Positions 41,651-51,228 are shown, counted from the stretch's first letter. The stretch is DNA of 64,000 bases from Collibacillus ludicampi (GCF_023705585.1 NZ_BOQE01000002.1:23992-87991); one strand, 5' to 3'. Numbers and translations are program-made. Notes: generated by a model from the sequence alone, not told the origin.

Positions 41651-41933
41651 TACCCTCACAACAGTATTTGTAGGCTGGTTATAAATAATTTATAGGCAGA
41701 TGGATAAAATTAATTCATTTTTAAGGGTTATAAATGATTTGTAACCCCCTTATAAATGAAAAGAATAGTCTACAAATGAAATATAACCCCTATAAAAAAT
41801 TTTTTATAGGATCTTACAAATTATATTTTAGATATCTAAAACAAATATTTTAGGGGTTCAAAGATGCTATTATAGGGTATATTAAAAGTTCTCTTGAACA
41901 GGGGTTCTAAATCGTTTGTAGGAGGAGGGAAGA
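41651..41933 (+). promoter_or_regulatory. AT-rich tubY leader with TATAAA-type repeats
   Basis: No gene. GGTTATAAAT, CCTTATAAATG and CCCCTATAAA-like words recur in both directions (41670-41880), as expected for operators of a MerR-like protein. GGAGGAGGG lies just before the tubY ATG. Confidence 0.4.
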
Positions 41934-42719
41934 ATGGAACGGATCTTTACGATCTCACAAGTTGCCGAGGAACTAGATGTTTCGGCAGGGACAATTCGCA
42001 ACTGGGAAAAGGAATTTTCGGATTTTCTTGTGGTCAGGCGTGACGAACAGGGAAATCGATATTACACCTTAGCAGATATAGAGAAGTTTCGACGGATTGC
42101 TGAATTAAGGGAAGAAGGGTTTTCTTTAGGGGCTATACGGAAGGTATTTGAAAAGTTTACAAGTGGGTCTGTAGAGGTTGAAAATTCGGTTACAAGGGAA
42201 GAAAACAGCCTCGTACCCTTAAATCAAGCGATGATTAAAACCGTCATTTCTGAACAAGTGCAAGCTGCTATGCAACAAGTGTTACTAGGCATAAAAGAAC
42301 ATATTGATCAACGTTTTTCTCAGTTCGAACAGTCTTATTCGCATTTACATGGCGAAGTTTCTTTGTTAAAGCAAGAAATTGATTCGGTTGTTAATCAGCT
42401 ACCGGAACAGACCGAAGCTATTAAAAAATCTTTCGAACAAATGTATAAGGATCTACCAGATGAGGTAAAACTAATAAAAAGCGATATAAATAGACTGCTA
42501 GAGTTACGACAAATAGAGGCCCAGAAGGACCGCATTGAAAGAACTGATGAGATACTCAAAGAACTTAGAGTTGAAAAAGAACTTCGTCGTCAGGCTTTAA
42601 AAGAATGGGCCAAATTGGGTTTTTTCGGTCGCATTGGTAAAGATAAAGATGAGTACATTGAGAGATATGTTGAAGAACATTTCGAAGAATACATGAGAAA
42701 GAAAGAAGAGGATGTGTAG
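41934..42719 (+). CDS. tubY: TubY-like MerR-family coiled-coil protein (261 aa)
   Basis: The N-terminal MerR-type helix-turn-helix starts RIFTISQVAEELDVSAGTIR and contains NRYYTLADIEKFRRIAELRE. Then a long coiled coil covers about residues 85-210 (VQAAMQQVLLGIKEHIDQRF region), ending in a basic/acidic C-terminus. The position downstream of tubZ and this layout match TubY, the third partner in some TubRZ systems. GGAGGAGGG precedes the ATG. Confidence 0.72.
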   Translation: MERIFTISQVAEELDVSAGTIRNWEKEFSDFLVVRRDEQGNRYYTLADIEKFRRIAELREEGFSLGAIRKVFEKFTSGSVEVENSVTREENSLVPLNQAMIKTVISEQVQAAMQQVLLGIKEHIDQRFSQFEQSYSHLHGEVSLLKQEIDSVVNQLPEQTEAIKKSFEQMYKDLPDEVKLIKSDINRLLELRQIEAQKDRIERTDEILKELRVEKELRRQALKEWAKLGFFGRIGKDKDEYIERYVEEHFEEYMRKKEEDV

Positions 42720-42832
42720 AAACACACCCTCAGACGAACAGAATTGGGTCTATGAGCAGTTTTTTCAAGAGATTATAGGAAATATACTAGGGATTTAAAA
42801 AAACGCTTATAGAGGAATTTTAATGCATTATT

Positions 42833-42858
42833 ACGGGGGCGGGAATGCATGCCCCCGT
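42833..42858. terminator. Convergent terminator
   Basis: ACGGGGGC (42833-42840) pairs with GCCCCCGT (42851-42858) between tubY and the S1-domain gene. Confidence 0.75.
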
Positions 42859-42863
42859 TCATT

Positions 42864-43682
42864 TCAGATGTTATCAATGACTCTAACCACTTCGCAATTG
42901 ATTCTTTTCCTTTCTTGTTCGATGGATTGGATGTGTACGACGACTCGTGTTCCAGTGGGAAGGGGACGTGGATAGTAAGCCATTCCTGTTATTCCATCGA
43001 AGATTTTCAAGAATAAACCCCTTCTTTTGTTTGTTCCTGTAACCTGAGCGACATACGGATGCTCAAGTTTTATACGTTCCGTAACCATTTGCCAGGGATC
43101 ACGTTCCAAGTCTTTTTTGGAGACATAGATTTTCCCTGTTTGTTCATCAATGTTTGTGATTTTTACTCGAATTTCTTGGCCAACGCTTAACACTCTGCGT
43201 GGATTTCCTATATACACGTTGGAAATGTCTTCTCGGTTCAGAATCCCCTCGATACCCCCGAGATCCACAACTGCGTGCGTATTCCGAACCTGTTGAACGA
43301 TCCCCCTTAGAACCCGGTTAACCTGGATGTTTTGTTGAGTTTCTTTCGCTAAAACCTCTTTTCCTTTGGTCATCGAGAGGTACAGAACTTCCGCATTCCG
43401 ATCAACTTCTGTGATCAGTACCGGAACGCGACTGCCAAGCATCCGAAGCATCTGATTTGGATTTTCAAGACCGGTTTGTGAGAAGGGAATAAGCCCCTTG
43501 ATCAGTCCGATCCAAACAAGAAACGCTTTTTCATTCTCCATGCTTTCAATACCGCTGATCTCTGCCTGTAAGACTTCTTTCCTACGAAAAACCCCCAGCA
43601 ACAAAGGCCAGGGGTTGGTGTCAAATACATCGATGGTTTTGTATTGGTTCCGTCCAGTTAAAATCATTGCACTTGAGTTCAT
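42864..43682 (-). CDS. S1-domain RNA-binding protein (272 aa)
   Basis: Two or three S1-type OB domains are visible. One is VNRVLRGIVQQVRNTHAVVD with LGGIEGILNREDISN and VGQEIRVKITNIDEQTGKIY (about 120-195), the most complete. A first diverged unit (LQAEISGIESMENEKAFLVW, VPVLITEVDRNAEVLYLS) and a third partial (YVAQVTGTNKRRGLFLKIF) flank it. It may bind mRNA or the large plasmid RNA, an inference worth testing. AAGGAG precedes the ATG. Confidence 0.8.
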   Translation of the reverse strand: MNSSAMILTGRNQYKTIDVFDTNPWPLLLGVFRRKEVLQAEISGIESMENEKAFLVWIGLIKGLIPFSQTGLENPNQMLRMLGSRVPVLITEVDRNAEVLYLSMTKGKEVLAKETQQNIQVNRVLRGIVQQVRNTHAVVDLGGIEGILNREDISNVYIGNPRRVLSVGQEIRVKITNIDEQTGKIYVSKKDLERDPWQMVTERIKLEHPYVAQVTGTNKRRGLFLKIFDGITGMAYYPRPLPTGTRVVVHIQSIEQERKRINCEVVRVIDNI

Positions 43683-43704
43683 ATTTGATTCTCCTTTCTT
43701 GAAA

Positions 43705-44340
43705 TTAGAAGATCTTTTGCAGATGTTGCACTTGAGAAAGCGCTAGGCGCACGAAATCGTTGAAATGGAGGATTAACCCTCCAACAATTGCGAGAGAGGC
43801 AACCAACTGTATTCCTTTTTCAATCATTCGCGTGAAAAACCGACCGGTATGAAGTCCAGTCGGAATGTGAAAATCAAACTTCCACGGCCACAGAAGCGGC
43901 ACACCGCCATCCGTCAGCATATCGGCAACAAGGTGAGACAGATAAGCTGCCGCAAAAACCGTCCAAAGTGGCCCAAGCCATCCCATCAACCCGTATGTGG
44001 CAAACAAAAGACCGATCAGACTATGCGTAATCCCTCGGTGCGGGGAGAGGGCCGCGATCAACGCCCATAGAGCGATCATCCCGACCTGATGCCAAGGTAA
44101 CCATCCGTCCCATGCTAGTTTGATCACCCCTAGCGCAATGAGAGCCAGTGAGATCTTCCGGCTCCCAAGTGATATCGGCGCCACCTTGCGTGTCAGCGTA
44201 CTGTTTGGATGGTCGAGATCGGGCATTAGACCTGCGATAGCCCCGATAGCCGCTCCTTCCAACATTCCTAATCCGGGCGCATTGGCTGTCATCACCACCC
44301 CCACCAATGCGCCCAGCATCATATGTGTGCGTCCTAACAT
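43705..44340 (-). CDS. YdjM-like membrane metal-dependent hydrolase (211 aa)
   Basis: It belongs to the YdjM/LexA-associated (PF04307) family. Signatures are GRTHMMLGALVGVV, MPDLDHPNSTLTRKVAPISL, PHRGITHSLIGLL and YLSHLVADMLTDGGV, with the His/Asp residues needed to bind metal, plus four or five membrane helices. The family's substrate is not clear. GAGGAGTGG precedes the ATG at 44340. Confidence 0.88.
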   Translation of the reverse strand: MLGRTHMMLGALVGVVMTANAPGLGMLEGAAIGAIAGLMPDLDHPNSTLTRKVAPISLGSRKISLALIALGVIKLAWDGWLPWHQVGMIALWALIAALSPHRGITHSLIGLLFATYGLMGWLGPLWTVFAAAYLSHLVADMLTDGGVPLLWPWKFDFHIPTGLHTGRFFTRMIEKGIQLVASLAIVGGLILHFNDFVRLALSQVQHLQKIF

Positions 44341-44356
44341 CTGTCTCCACTCCTCA

Positions 44357-44572
44357 TCAATGAACATAACGATCAAAGAATTGTTCCTGCGCATCGTGGT
44401 ATTCCGCTTGCAATTCGTTGATGGCCGCTTCTAAGTGAGATGCCTGCACATCAAAGTAAAATTAGGAAGGCTCTCCGTCTTCGACTGTCAGCAGGAGCAA
44501 TTCGTCTCCTTCGAACGTCTCTACTTGATTCGTTTCGTTATCGATGACTTTGATCGTATATCGTTTTTTCAT
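44357..44572 (-). pseudogene. Small protein gene with an internal TAA stop
   Basis: GGAGG precedes an ATG at 44572 giving MKKRYTIKVIDNETNQVETF, then DGEPS and a TAA at 44462-44464. The same frame continues FYFDVQASHLEAAINELQAE to a stop at 44357 in a 71-codon frame. One base change (CAA to TAA) would explain the stop. Alternatively the first 36 residues are a complete peptide and a GTG shortly after the stop begins a second small ORF. Confidence 0.5.
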
Positions 44573-44645
44573 GATCATTTCCTCCACCCTTGTAGTTGTT
44601 TCTGCTATTACCGTACAGGGTGGAAGAGGCGGCGTGAAGTGTTTT

Positions 44646-46691
44646 TTACCACAGTTCATCCATGGTCATCTGAGCCTGTTGGGACGCTGAGTTTTGACTC
44701 GATTGGTTTGTTTTTTGGTTTGACGAGGAGCTGTCAATTTGAATCACCCTCTCAGAGCTTGTAATTTTCCTTCTGAGAGGGATTTTTCTTTGAGTAATAG
44801 TATGAGTGCCACTCGCAATTTCGGACGCTCTGATGGCCGTTTCCGTTTGTCTGAGTGGCACTTCGTTTTGATAGGTTGATAGATTTTCTTTGGAATCAGG
44901 TATCAGATGCTGTGCATCCCTGATCTTTTTCCCTTTAAATGATCTTTGGATCTGCTCGATGCGTTTACGCTTCGGGTAATCAACGATCCCGACCTTGGGT
45001 TCCAACGTTTGCTTGTTGGAGATGATCTTATACACGATCTGATTCCAAGGCATGAACATGAGATAGTTAGCGGAAAAACGGGCTTTTTCTCTCGTCGTTT
45101 CGCTGATGCGTTCTCCATCTCGGGAAAAAAGCCCTTCGGAATACGACGTGGTGGTCATCGTCTCTTCTTTGGTTCCCATCATACGTTCGGCTTCCAATGC
45201 GTCATCATACTCAAGCCCTGACAAAATGATTTTGTTCCGCGCGTTGGTTTTCACCCGCCTTTTGTATTGCGGGTAGCTTGAAAGTTCCAAGTCGCCAAAG
45301 GACTGGAACGCAAACGAAAGGGCGACACGATACTTCCGTCCTTGCTTCAGAATTTCATCAAAGCGCTCCGAGACATACCGCGAAAATTCGTCCACGTACA
45401 GGAAGACGGGGGTTCGCGTTTTGGCTTTCCCCGGTCGATCCAGAGCCGCGAACTGCATCGCCATGAGCAAGAACTTCCCGAACATGTCTCCTGCCGGTGT
45501 ATTGCCCGTGTTAATGAGCAGCACTCCAGGGGTTTCGTAGAGATCACTGAAGCGAAAACTGGACGGACCATCCAAGATGCGTCGAACGTTGGGGTTCCCG
45601 ATCAAGTTTTCGAGTTTTTGACGAAGCCCCATACAGACTTTCTGGAAGTGCTCGGCCTGCATCTCATTTGCGATCTCATTCTCCAAGGAAGCCAGTACGT
45701 TTTCTGCCATGTAGCGATCATCTTTGGACAGCTTGCTTTTTTTCTTTCGCAACTCCTTCATCAGCGCTTTGAGCTTGTCCACGGAGCGTAGAGCATTCGA
45801 ATAATCCAAAACAGTGAGATTATCTCCATGAATCAACTTCAAAAGCAGGGCGACGTTCCGGGATGTCGCTTCGTTGACGTTATCGAAGAACTCTTGCTTG
45901 CTGCCGCTGCTTTTCAAGATGGATGTGATGGATTCCGCCACGTCTGCCGGTTTCCCTTCAAAGGGGTTCCAATGAAAATCACCGGGATTCGTCGCGTCAA
46001 TGCGCAAATAGGGTACGCCCAATTCCTCGCAATACTCGGCAAGATCCTCGGTAAATTCCCCGTCCGGTTCGACGACGATCACGCGCGCATGGCCGCCTTT
46101 GGCGACATACTCGATGTCCTGATAAACGAACGGCCCGAGGGTCAACGCCGTTTTCCCTGATCCGGTCGGACCCGCCACCAGAAGGTGCAGGAATCGGTCT
46201 TCGCCGTTCAGGTAGATGTCTTGCCCGGTCTCCGCGTCCTTGCAGATCCGAATGCTTGGGTACATCGGATTTTCCTTGGATGATGGTGAGAAAGACCAGT
46301 CGAAAAATAGGGACTTGAAACTGACCTTGCTGGCTTTCACCGCCAATACAAGCGCTAGGCAGAGCAAAAGGAACGGAAACAGGCTGAACATAAACGCCGC
46401 CATGTGCGGTACCAGCATCATGTGGGACAGAACGGCGTCTTTCTTGGCAAACGAAAGTATCCCACGGTGTATCCAGCCGGACAGTTCCCACATCCCGAGC
46501 AATCCAAGGCTCAACAACGCCCATCCGACGAGCTTCCATGCTCGTTTCCAAATGCCAAGCGCAATCTGAGCGAGAGCGAGAATGCCGAAGATCAAAAGCA
46601 CGGTTAGGCTTGTGAAACCGCTGAGGGTGCCCACCAGGTATAAACAAAGAGTCCCGGCCATCAAGAGCCAGGCGCCTATGGTCCAGATCAC
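44646..46691 (-). CDS. VirD4/TraG-like coupling ATPase with four membrane helices (681 aa)
   Basis: Four hydrophobic helices (about 5-25, 28-46, 55-70, 92-117) precede a P-loop domain: Walker A GPTGSGKT (174-181), Walker B FLYVDEFSRYVS (near 425), and the TraM-binding-type motif SFAFQSFGDLELSSYPQ. The C-terminal 100 residues are disordered and Ser/Gln-rich. The GTG at 46691 overlaps the previous gene's TGA by 4 bases (GTGA), with GGAGGTG upstream, so this start is well supported and implies coupling. Confidence 0.88.
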   Translation of the reverse strand: MIWTIGAWLLMAGTLCLYLVGTLSGFTSLTVLLIFGILALAQIALGIWKRAWKLVGWALLSLGLLGMWELSGWIHRGILSFAKKDAVLSHMMLVPHMAAFMFSLFPFLLLCLALVLAVKASKVSFKSLFFDWSFSPSSKENPMYPSIRICKDAETGQDIYLNGEDRFLHLLVAGPTGSGKTALTLGPFVYQDIEYVAKGGHARVIVVEPDGEFTEDLAEYCEELGVPYLRIDATNPGDFHWNPFEGKPADVAESITSILKSSGSKQEFFDNVNEATSRNVALLLKLIHGDNLTVLDYSNALRSVDKLKALMKELRKKKSKLSKDDRYMAENVLASLENEIANEMQAEHFQKVCMGLRQKLENLIGNPNVRRILDGPSSFRFSDLYETPGVLLINTGNTPAGDMFGKFLLMAMQFAALDRPGKAKTRTPVFLYVDEFSRYVSERFDEILKQGRKYRVALSFAFQSFGDLELSSYPQYKRRVKTNARNKIILSGLEYDDALEAERMMGTKEETMTTTSYSEGLFSRDGERISETTREKARFSANYLMFMPWNQIVYKIISNKQTLEPKVGIVDYPKRKRIEQIQRSFKGKKIRDAQHLIPDSKENLSTYQNEVPLRQTETAIRASEIASGTHTITQRKIPLRRKITSSERVIQIDSSSSNQKTNQSSQNSASQQAQMTMDELW

Positions 46692-47815
46692 TTTGTCAAC
46701 ACCTCCGTCATTGGTCGCAAATGTGTCCAGGTACCGTTCTCGCAGCCGATCCATCCGTATGCCTTTCGGAAGGTTACACGGACGTGACGGTGGTCGCTGA
46801 GATACGGTTTGATACTTTGGAATTGGTCATGATCCCGCAGCAAAACCCAAATCCCTCGCATGCTTCCGTTAAATTGGGCATCCCTCCTTTCGGCCTGTTC
46901 ATCGTGACGGATCAGGGTATAAAGAGCGTTGAGATTTCCCGTTGAAAGATCAACGAGATACGCAAAACGACCGGGCCGATGTTCCACCATGTTCTTAAAG
47001 TCGGATGGAAATCGTCCGGTCGCTGGCAAGATCAGCAAAGGATGTCCATGAAAGGTTTCAAGGCGTTGGCGTAACACGTCGATATACCCTTCTCCAAAAA
47101 GAAAAGGGAGATCTTCCTGTGCTTGTTCGTAAGTCATCACATGAAGATCCCCTTCGAGATATTTCCCCAAGTAGTAGTCTATGGCCATGTCCACGGTTTG
47201 ATTCGAGGGACACATGAGGAGCAGTTTTATAACAATGCTCGGCAGTCCTTTCATGTTGTTCGCGATAAAACTGAAGGCTTTCAGGGATGGATTGGCGACG
47301 ACCCCGAAAACAAGAGCAATCTTTTGGTCTTTTTCCACTCCGGCTAGGCACGGAATCGTAAAGTCATTCACACCGATTCGTTGACGAAGAGAAAAATAAG
47401 GAATCCATCGTACTTTCTCTTTATTTTTCATGAAGACCTCAGCCGTTTGTAGATAGCGACTGACCGAAGTGACGGGAACCTTTATGCGTTCAGACGGGCG
47501 ATGATCTTGGCTAATGATCGTCTCTCCGATCAATCGTTCGGCTTCTCTCACACCTGCATCGGTCAATTCATAGATCAAGCTACCGGCTTTAAAAGGAAAG
47601 CTCTTTGTTTGATCATGCAATGTGGGAGTGTAGCTCTTACTATGGATCAACCCACGGTCTTTCAGTGTTTTGATTCGTGTTTTTGCGTAGCGTGAAATTG
47701 ATCCAAAGGCACTGATTTGTAGCTGTTCGCCTGTCATACAACGGGTGTAATAAAGATCGAGTAAAACTCTTTGGTCGCGTTCGGTCAGTGTGGGTTTAGG
47801 CCCTCGTTTCCCCAT
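46688..47815 (-). CDS. Replication-relaxation-like winged-helix protein (375 aa)
   Basis: The start MGKRGPKPTLTERDQRVLLD, then LYYTRCMTGEQLQISAFGSI with LKDRGLIHSKSY, has the winged-helix start shared by the replication-relaxation family. The C-terminal half is alpha/beta but has no clear active-site motif. It pairs with a coupling ATPase as the 13783 gene does. AGGAGGTGG precedes the ATG at 47815; a GTG at 47827 is possible but too near the ribosome site. Confidence 0.55.
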   Translation of the reverse strand: MGKRGPKPTLTERDQRVLLDLYYTRCMTGEQLQISAFGSISRYAKTRIKTLKDRGLIHSKSYTPTLHDQTKSFPFKAGSLIYELTDAGVREAERLIGETIISQDHRPSERIKVPVTSVSRYLQTAEVFMKNKEKVRWIPYFSLRQRIGVNDFTIPCLAGVEKDQKIALVFGVVANPSLKAFSFIANNMKGLPSIVIKLLLMCPSNQTVDMAIDYYLGKYLEGDLHVMTYEQAQEDLPFLFGEGYIDVLRQRLETFHGHPLLILPATGRFPSDFKNMVEHRPGRFAYLVDLSTGNLNALYTLIRHDEQAERRDAQFNGSMRGIWVLLRDHDQFQSIKPYLSDHRHVRVTFRKAYGWIGCENGTWTHLRPMTEVLTK

Positions 47816-47830
47816 GTGAACCACCACCTC

Positions 47831-48841
47831 CTATGATTCTGCGCTAGGGGCGACCAATAGGCGGGAATCTGGGTACAAACGATTCGTAAGATCACACTCG
47901 ATTTTTCTCAAACTCTCTAACAACGTTTCCAGCGTGTTTTTGGTTTCATCCTCCAATTCATCGATTTCAGCGAGCAAATGAATGTCTTCCATGAAGGCAT
48001 TCAATCGTTTTTGGAAGTAACTGGCCCGTTTATTGAAAATCCGTTGTTTGACGATCTTGGATGCCTGTTCCGGCAAAACGGGTGCTACTGCTTCAATCGT
48101 TTGAAGGCGATCCGCGGTTGCGTTTTCTTCTGTTCCTTCCTCGTCACCTTCGGACGACTGTTCTTTGTCTCTTGGGACAATCGACGCTAATGTAACACGG
48201 TCGAACTTGTCCAGTTCTTCACGAATGGCCTGTACTTCATCCAATCGTACCTTTGTTACGCCTTTTGATCGAATGGATTCGTACATGGCTTTTTGGTCTT
48301 CCGGTGAGAGGGAAGCCAGTTCGTGCCCCGCCTGTTGCCCGATCACTCCCTGAGAGACGAGTTCTTGCAGTTCCGGGATTAAAGAATTGAGTTTGAGTAG
48401 CCGATAGAAAGCACTTCGACTACCGGCCATCTTCACAAGTCCGGCCTGTTCGAGAGTCCCAATTTGGGACTGATGGTTCATCCAGTATTCATGTAGGACT
48501 TTGAGTTTCCTCGCTTTCTTCATGAGATCCTTTTCATCCCCGCGCCGGGTTTCATTGGCGGAGATCAGAAGGTACAAAATATCGGTCTCTGTTGCGTCTT
48601 CAATGATACGAACGGGTACTTCCTCCATCCCCAATTCTTTTGCGATCCTCCATCGGGTTTCTCCCGAGACGATGACATCATCGGGGGTGATCCAAAGAGG
48701 TTCCTGGATTCCGTCCGCCTCAATGCTTCGTTTCAACAAAGCATAGGTATCTTCGTCGTGTTCTGAATGAAATTCATGGTTTCGGGGATGCGGTTCCAGA
48801 TCGTCCACAAACCGGTACTCAATGCGCTCGTTGATTCTCAA
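47831..48841 (-). CDS. ParB-like nuclease/partition protein (336 aa)
   Basis: ParB-family N-terminal domain: RFVDDLEPHPRNHEFHSEHD, LLKRSIEADGIQEPLWITPD, VSGETRWRIAKELGMEEVPV and a helix-turn-helix-like stretch about 150-200 (SRSAFYRLLKLNSLIPELQE). The C-terminus is helical. The TTG at 48841 overlaps the upstream helicase stop by 4 bases (TTGA) with GGAAGTGG before it, so it is chosen over an upstream ATG without ribosome site. No ParA is present in the window, so it is more likely a regulator or nuclease than a ParABS partner, as TubRZ already provides partition. Confidence 0.82.
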   Translation of the reverse strand: MRINERIEYRFVDDLEPHPRNHEFHSEHDEDTYALLKRSIEADGIQEPLWITPDDVIVSGETRWRIAKELGMEEVPVRIIEDATETDILYLLISANETRRGDEKDLMKKARKLKVLHEYWMNHQSQIGTLEQAGLVKMAGSRSAFYRLLKLNSLIPELQELVSQGVIGQQAGHELASLSPEDQKAMYESIRSKGVTKVRLDEVQAIREELDKFDRVTLASIVPRDKEQSSEGDEEGTEENATADRLQTIEAVAPVLPEQASKIVKQRIFNKRASYFQKRLNAFMEDIHLLAEIDELEDETKNTLETLLESLRKIECDLTNRLYPDSRLLVAPSAES

Positions 48842-50583
48842 AAGACCACTTCCTTGCATAGATGTCGAATCTGCTGAATGTATCGGGATTCAAAGGTTTC
48901 CGTACTCCCTAAAAACCGTGGAATCATCAGGTACAAACGATCTTTTGCCCGTGTCATCGCGACGTAGCAGAGTCGCGTCTCTTCTTCGACGTTCCCTTCT
49001 GCCACCGCCTTTTTGAAGGGAAGGTACTCTTCCACCATGTCAACGAGAAAAACCGAATGAAACTCCAAGCCTTTTGAGCGGTGGAAGGTCATCAGTTTTA
49101 CGGCATCCTGTTTTTGTTCTCGCGATTGTTTGGTCATACGATCCACGGTCAATAAAAAATCGGATGCCGACGGGTATCGGGAAGCCGATCGTTTCAAGGA
49201 TTCCAGCCAGAGAATCGGCTCGCTATTTTCCTCAGTCTCCTTTTTCCCCTTCGGAGTGTAAGCGAAAATCGCGTCGATCAAGGCATCGGGTTCCTCCATT
49301 GTAAGCCATGCCCTTAGAATTTGCGCTAGGGGCTCAAAAATAGGTTCTTGGAAGAGCAACGAAAGACCTTCCGTTTGTATCCGCTTGATGATTTCGTAGT
49401 CCTTCAAGAACAAGCGGAGCAGTTCCGTGACATCGCCCATGTCCGGGTTGCCGGCTTTCCACCCCTCAAGCGCGCGCAGGCAAGCGAGAATTTGTTTAAC
49501 ATAGGGCAGTTCGTAAAAGTGCGTATCCCCGTACACGTGATACGGGATTTCGTGTTCCGCCAGCATTTCTTCAAAAGGATGTGACTGCTGATTGATCCTG
49601 TACAGGATGGCAAACTGCGAATACGGTAGTTCAGGGTTGTTCCTTTTCGTTTCGAGGATCATTTGAACGATCTTTTTTGCCTCGTCTTCCTCGTTGTTGA
49701 CCCGGATGATTTCGACAGGATCGCCGCCTTGCCTGTGGGCGATCACCTCTTTCTGTATCTGTTTGCGGTTGAGTTTAATGACGATATCGGCTACATCCAG
49801 AATGGTTTGTCTGCTTCGGTAATTGGTACCCATGATGACACGCCGGACATTTGGATATTCGTCCTCGAAGCGCATCATAATCTCGGGTTTTGCGCCGTTG
49901 AAGGAATAAATGGATTGATAATCGTCCCCGCATAGCCAAATATTCCTGTGTCTTTGAACCAGAAGCCGAATGAGTTCCCACTGGGCCTTGCTCATGTCCT
50001 GACATTCGTCCACCATGACGAAATCCCACTTGGTTTGCCATGTTCGACGGTACGCTTTATCGGTTTTGATTTTCTCGATGGCGCGAATCAGCAAATCCCC
50101 GAAGTCCATGATCTTCATGCTTTTCTTCAAGGACTCATAGGTTTGATACACAGACCGGATCGGTACATTTCCGAGTGTATCCGGCGTTTGTAACTCGCTT
50201 TGCAACAACGCAATGGACGCTTGGATTTCATCGACATCCAGATTCATCCCACTGTCCCGGATCGCACGTTCTATAAGCCAAGCGGTATCAGTTTTTAACG
50301 TCCATTCTTCCCATTCGTCGTTTAACATCCGGTAGGCCAACGCATGTATGGTGGTTACATCGACCTTTTTTCCGGTGCGTTTACGGATACGTTGAGACAT
50401 TTCCTTGGCCGCATCTTTTGTGAACGTGCAACAGAGGATTCGATGATTCGGTACTCCTTCTTTCAGCAGATTCAACACACGAGCCGTTAGAACCGTTGTT
50501 TTCCCACTTCCCGCCGCCGCTATGACCAAACATGGCCCTTCAATATGTGAAGCGGCTTCTCTTTGTGCTTCGTTCAGCCCCAT
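48838..50583 (-). CDS. UvrD/PcrA-family helicase (581 aa)
   Basis: Superfamily 1A helicase motifs: I AAAGSGKTTVL, II DFVMVDECQDMSKAQWELI, III WLCGDDYQSIYSFNGA, IV MGTNYRSRQTIL, V LMTFHRSKGLEFHSVFLV, VI CYVAMTRAKDRLYL. The length is shorter than host PcrA (about 740 residues) because the C-terminal Tudor-like part is missing. AGGAGGTGAC precedes the ATG at 50583. A plasmid PcrA-like helicase is expected in rolling-circle or conjugative transfer. Confidence 0.94.
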   Translation of the reverse strand: MGLNEAQREAASHIEGPCLVIAAAGSGKTTVLTARVLNLLKEGVPNHRILCCTFTKDAAKEMSQRIRKRTGKKVDVTTIHALAYRMLNDEWEEWTLKTDTAWLIERAIRDSGMNLDVDEIQASIALLQSELQTPDTLGNVPIRSVYQTYESLKKSMKIMDFGDLLIRAIEKIKTDKAYRRTWQTKWDFVMVDECQDMSKAQWELIRLLVQRHRNIWLCGDDYQSIYSFNGAKPEIMMRFEDEYPNVRRVIMGTNYRSRQTILDVADIVIKLNRKQIQKEVIAHRQGGDPVEIIRVNNEEDEAKKIVQMILETKRNNPELPYSQFAILYRINQQSHPFEEMLAEHEIPYHVYGDTHFYELPYVKQILACLRALEGWKAGNPDMGDVTELLRLFLKDYEIIKRIQTEGLSLLFQEPIFEPLAQILRAWLTMEEPDALIDAIFAYTPKGKKETEENSEPILWLESLKRSASRYPSASDFLLTVDRMTKQSREQKQDAVKLMTFHRSKGLEFHSVFLVDMVEEYLPFKKAVAEGNVEEETRLCYVAMTRAKDRLYLMIPRFLGSTETFESRYIQQIRHLCKEVVF

Positions 50584-50632
50584 AAGAGTCACCTCCTTTC
50601 GTCGCATATGATTCTAGGAATTCATCATCGGT

Positions 50633-50863
50633 TCATTTCTGCAGCCAAAATAAGAAGTCGAGAAACATGTACATGACTGTCTGAATGGAGTCCCGAAAGA
50701 AATAACCGTATAAAATCATAAAAAATACCGCAGGCAGGGTTCCTATTGGTACCCCGCCATTCGGCGATTCGGTGACGGGAAATTTTTTATCTAACCATGT
50801 AGCCACTATACCTGTTGAAACGGATGTTAGTAATAACCAAAGAAAAATCTTCACCCATAACAT
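50633..50863 (-). CDS. Small membrane protein (76 aa)
   Basis: Two predicted membrane helices, about residues 3-22 and 40-62 (LPAVFFMILYGYFFRDS). There is no known family. A structured leader precedes it. It is the first gene of the helicase-ParB-ATPase operon. Confidence 0.5.
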   Translation of the reverse strand: MLWVKIFLWLLLTSVSTGIVATWLDKKFPVTESPNGGVPIGTLPAVFFMILYGYFFRDSIQTVMYMFLDFLFWLQK

Positions 50864-51228
50864 AACTTACTGCCCCTCCTCTACGGCGACTTGACGACCA
50901 CGCTGTTCGGACTTACGTCCTCACTGCTTTGGTCGGCGTCGCCGCAGTTGAATGTGTATTGGAACCTAGCACCTATAGATCCAATCGATTTCATCATTTT
51001 CGATAGAACACAAGTTCATTTATCCTAACCAAACTGGAATCAATATTACCGACATCTTTCCTTACCCAAGACCATCCTCTTCCCCATCGAAAAACTATAT
51101 TCAAACCTTGTTGTTCAAACCTCCGATTTTATAAAGTTAATCGTGATCTTTATGAATCATAAAAACTACGAGCAAATATGTTTTGATAGGTATGAATATG
51201 GTTTTTCTTAAAGGTTTGCATATAGTTT
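50864..51228 (-). other. Non-coding leader with a GGCGAC/GTCGCC stem
   Basis: No gene. CGGCGAC (about 50885) pairs with GTCGCCG (about 50939), and neighbouring ACGACC/GGTCGGC arms add to it, making a long hairpin upstream of the membrane-protein operon. 51000-51228 is AT-rich with no clear feature. Confidence 0.4.

Noticed and set aside
47831..48841. A ParABS partition system
   Set aside because: No ParA or parS is seen, and the ParB-like gene lies in a transfer-type operon. TubRZ is the partition system here.
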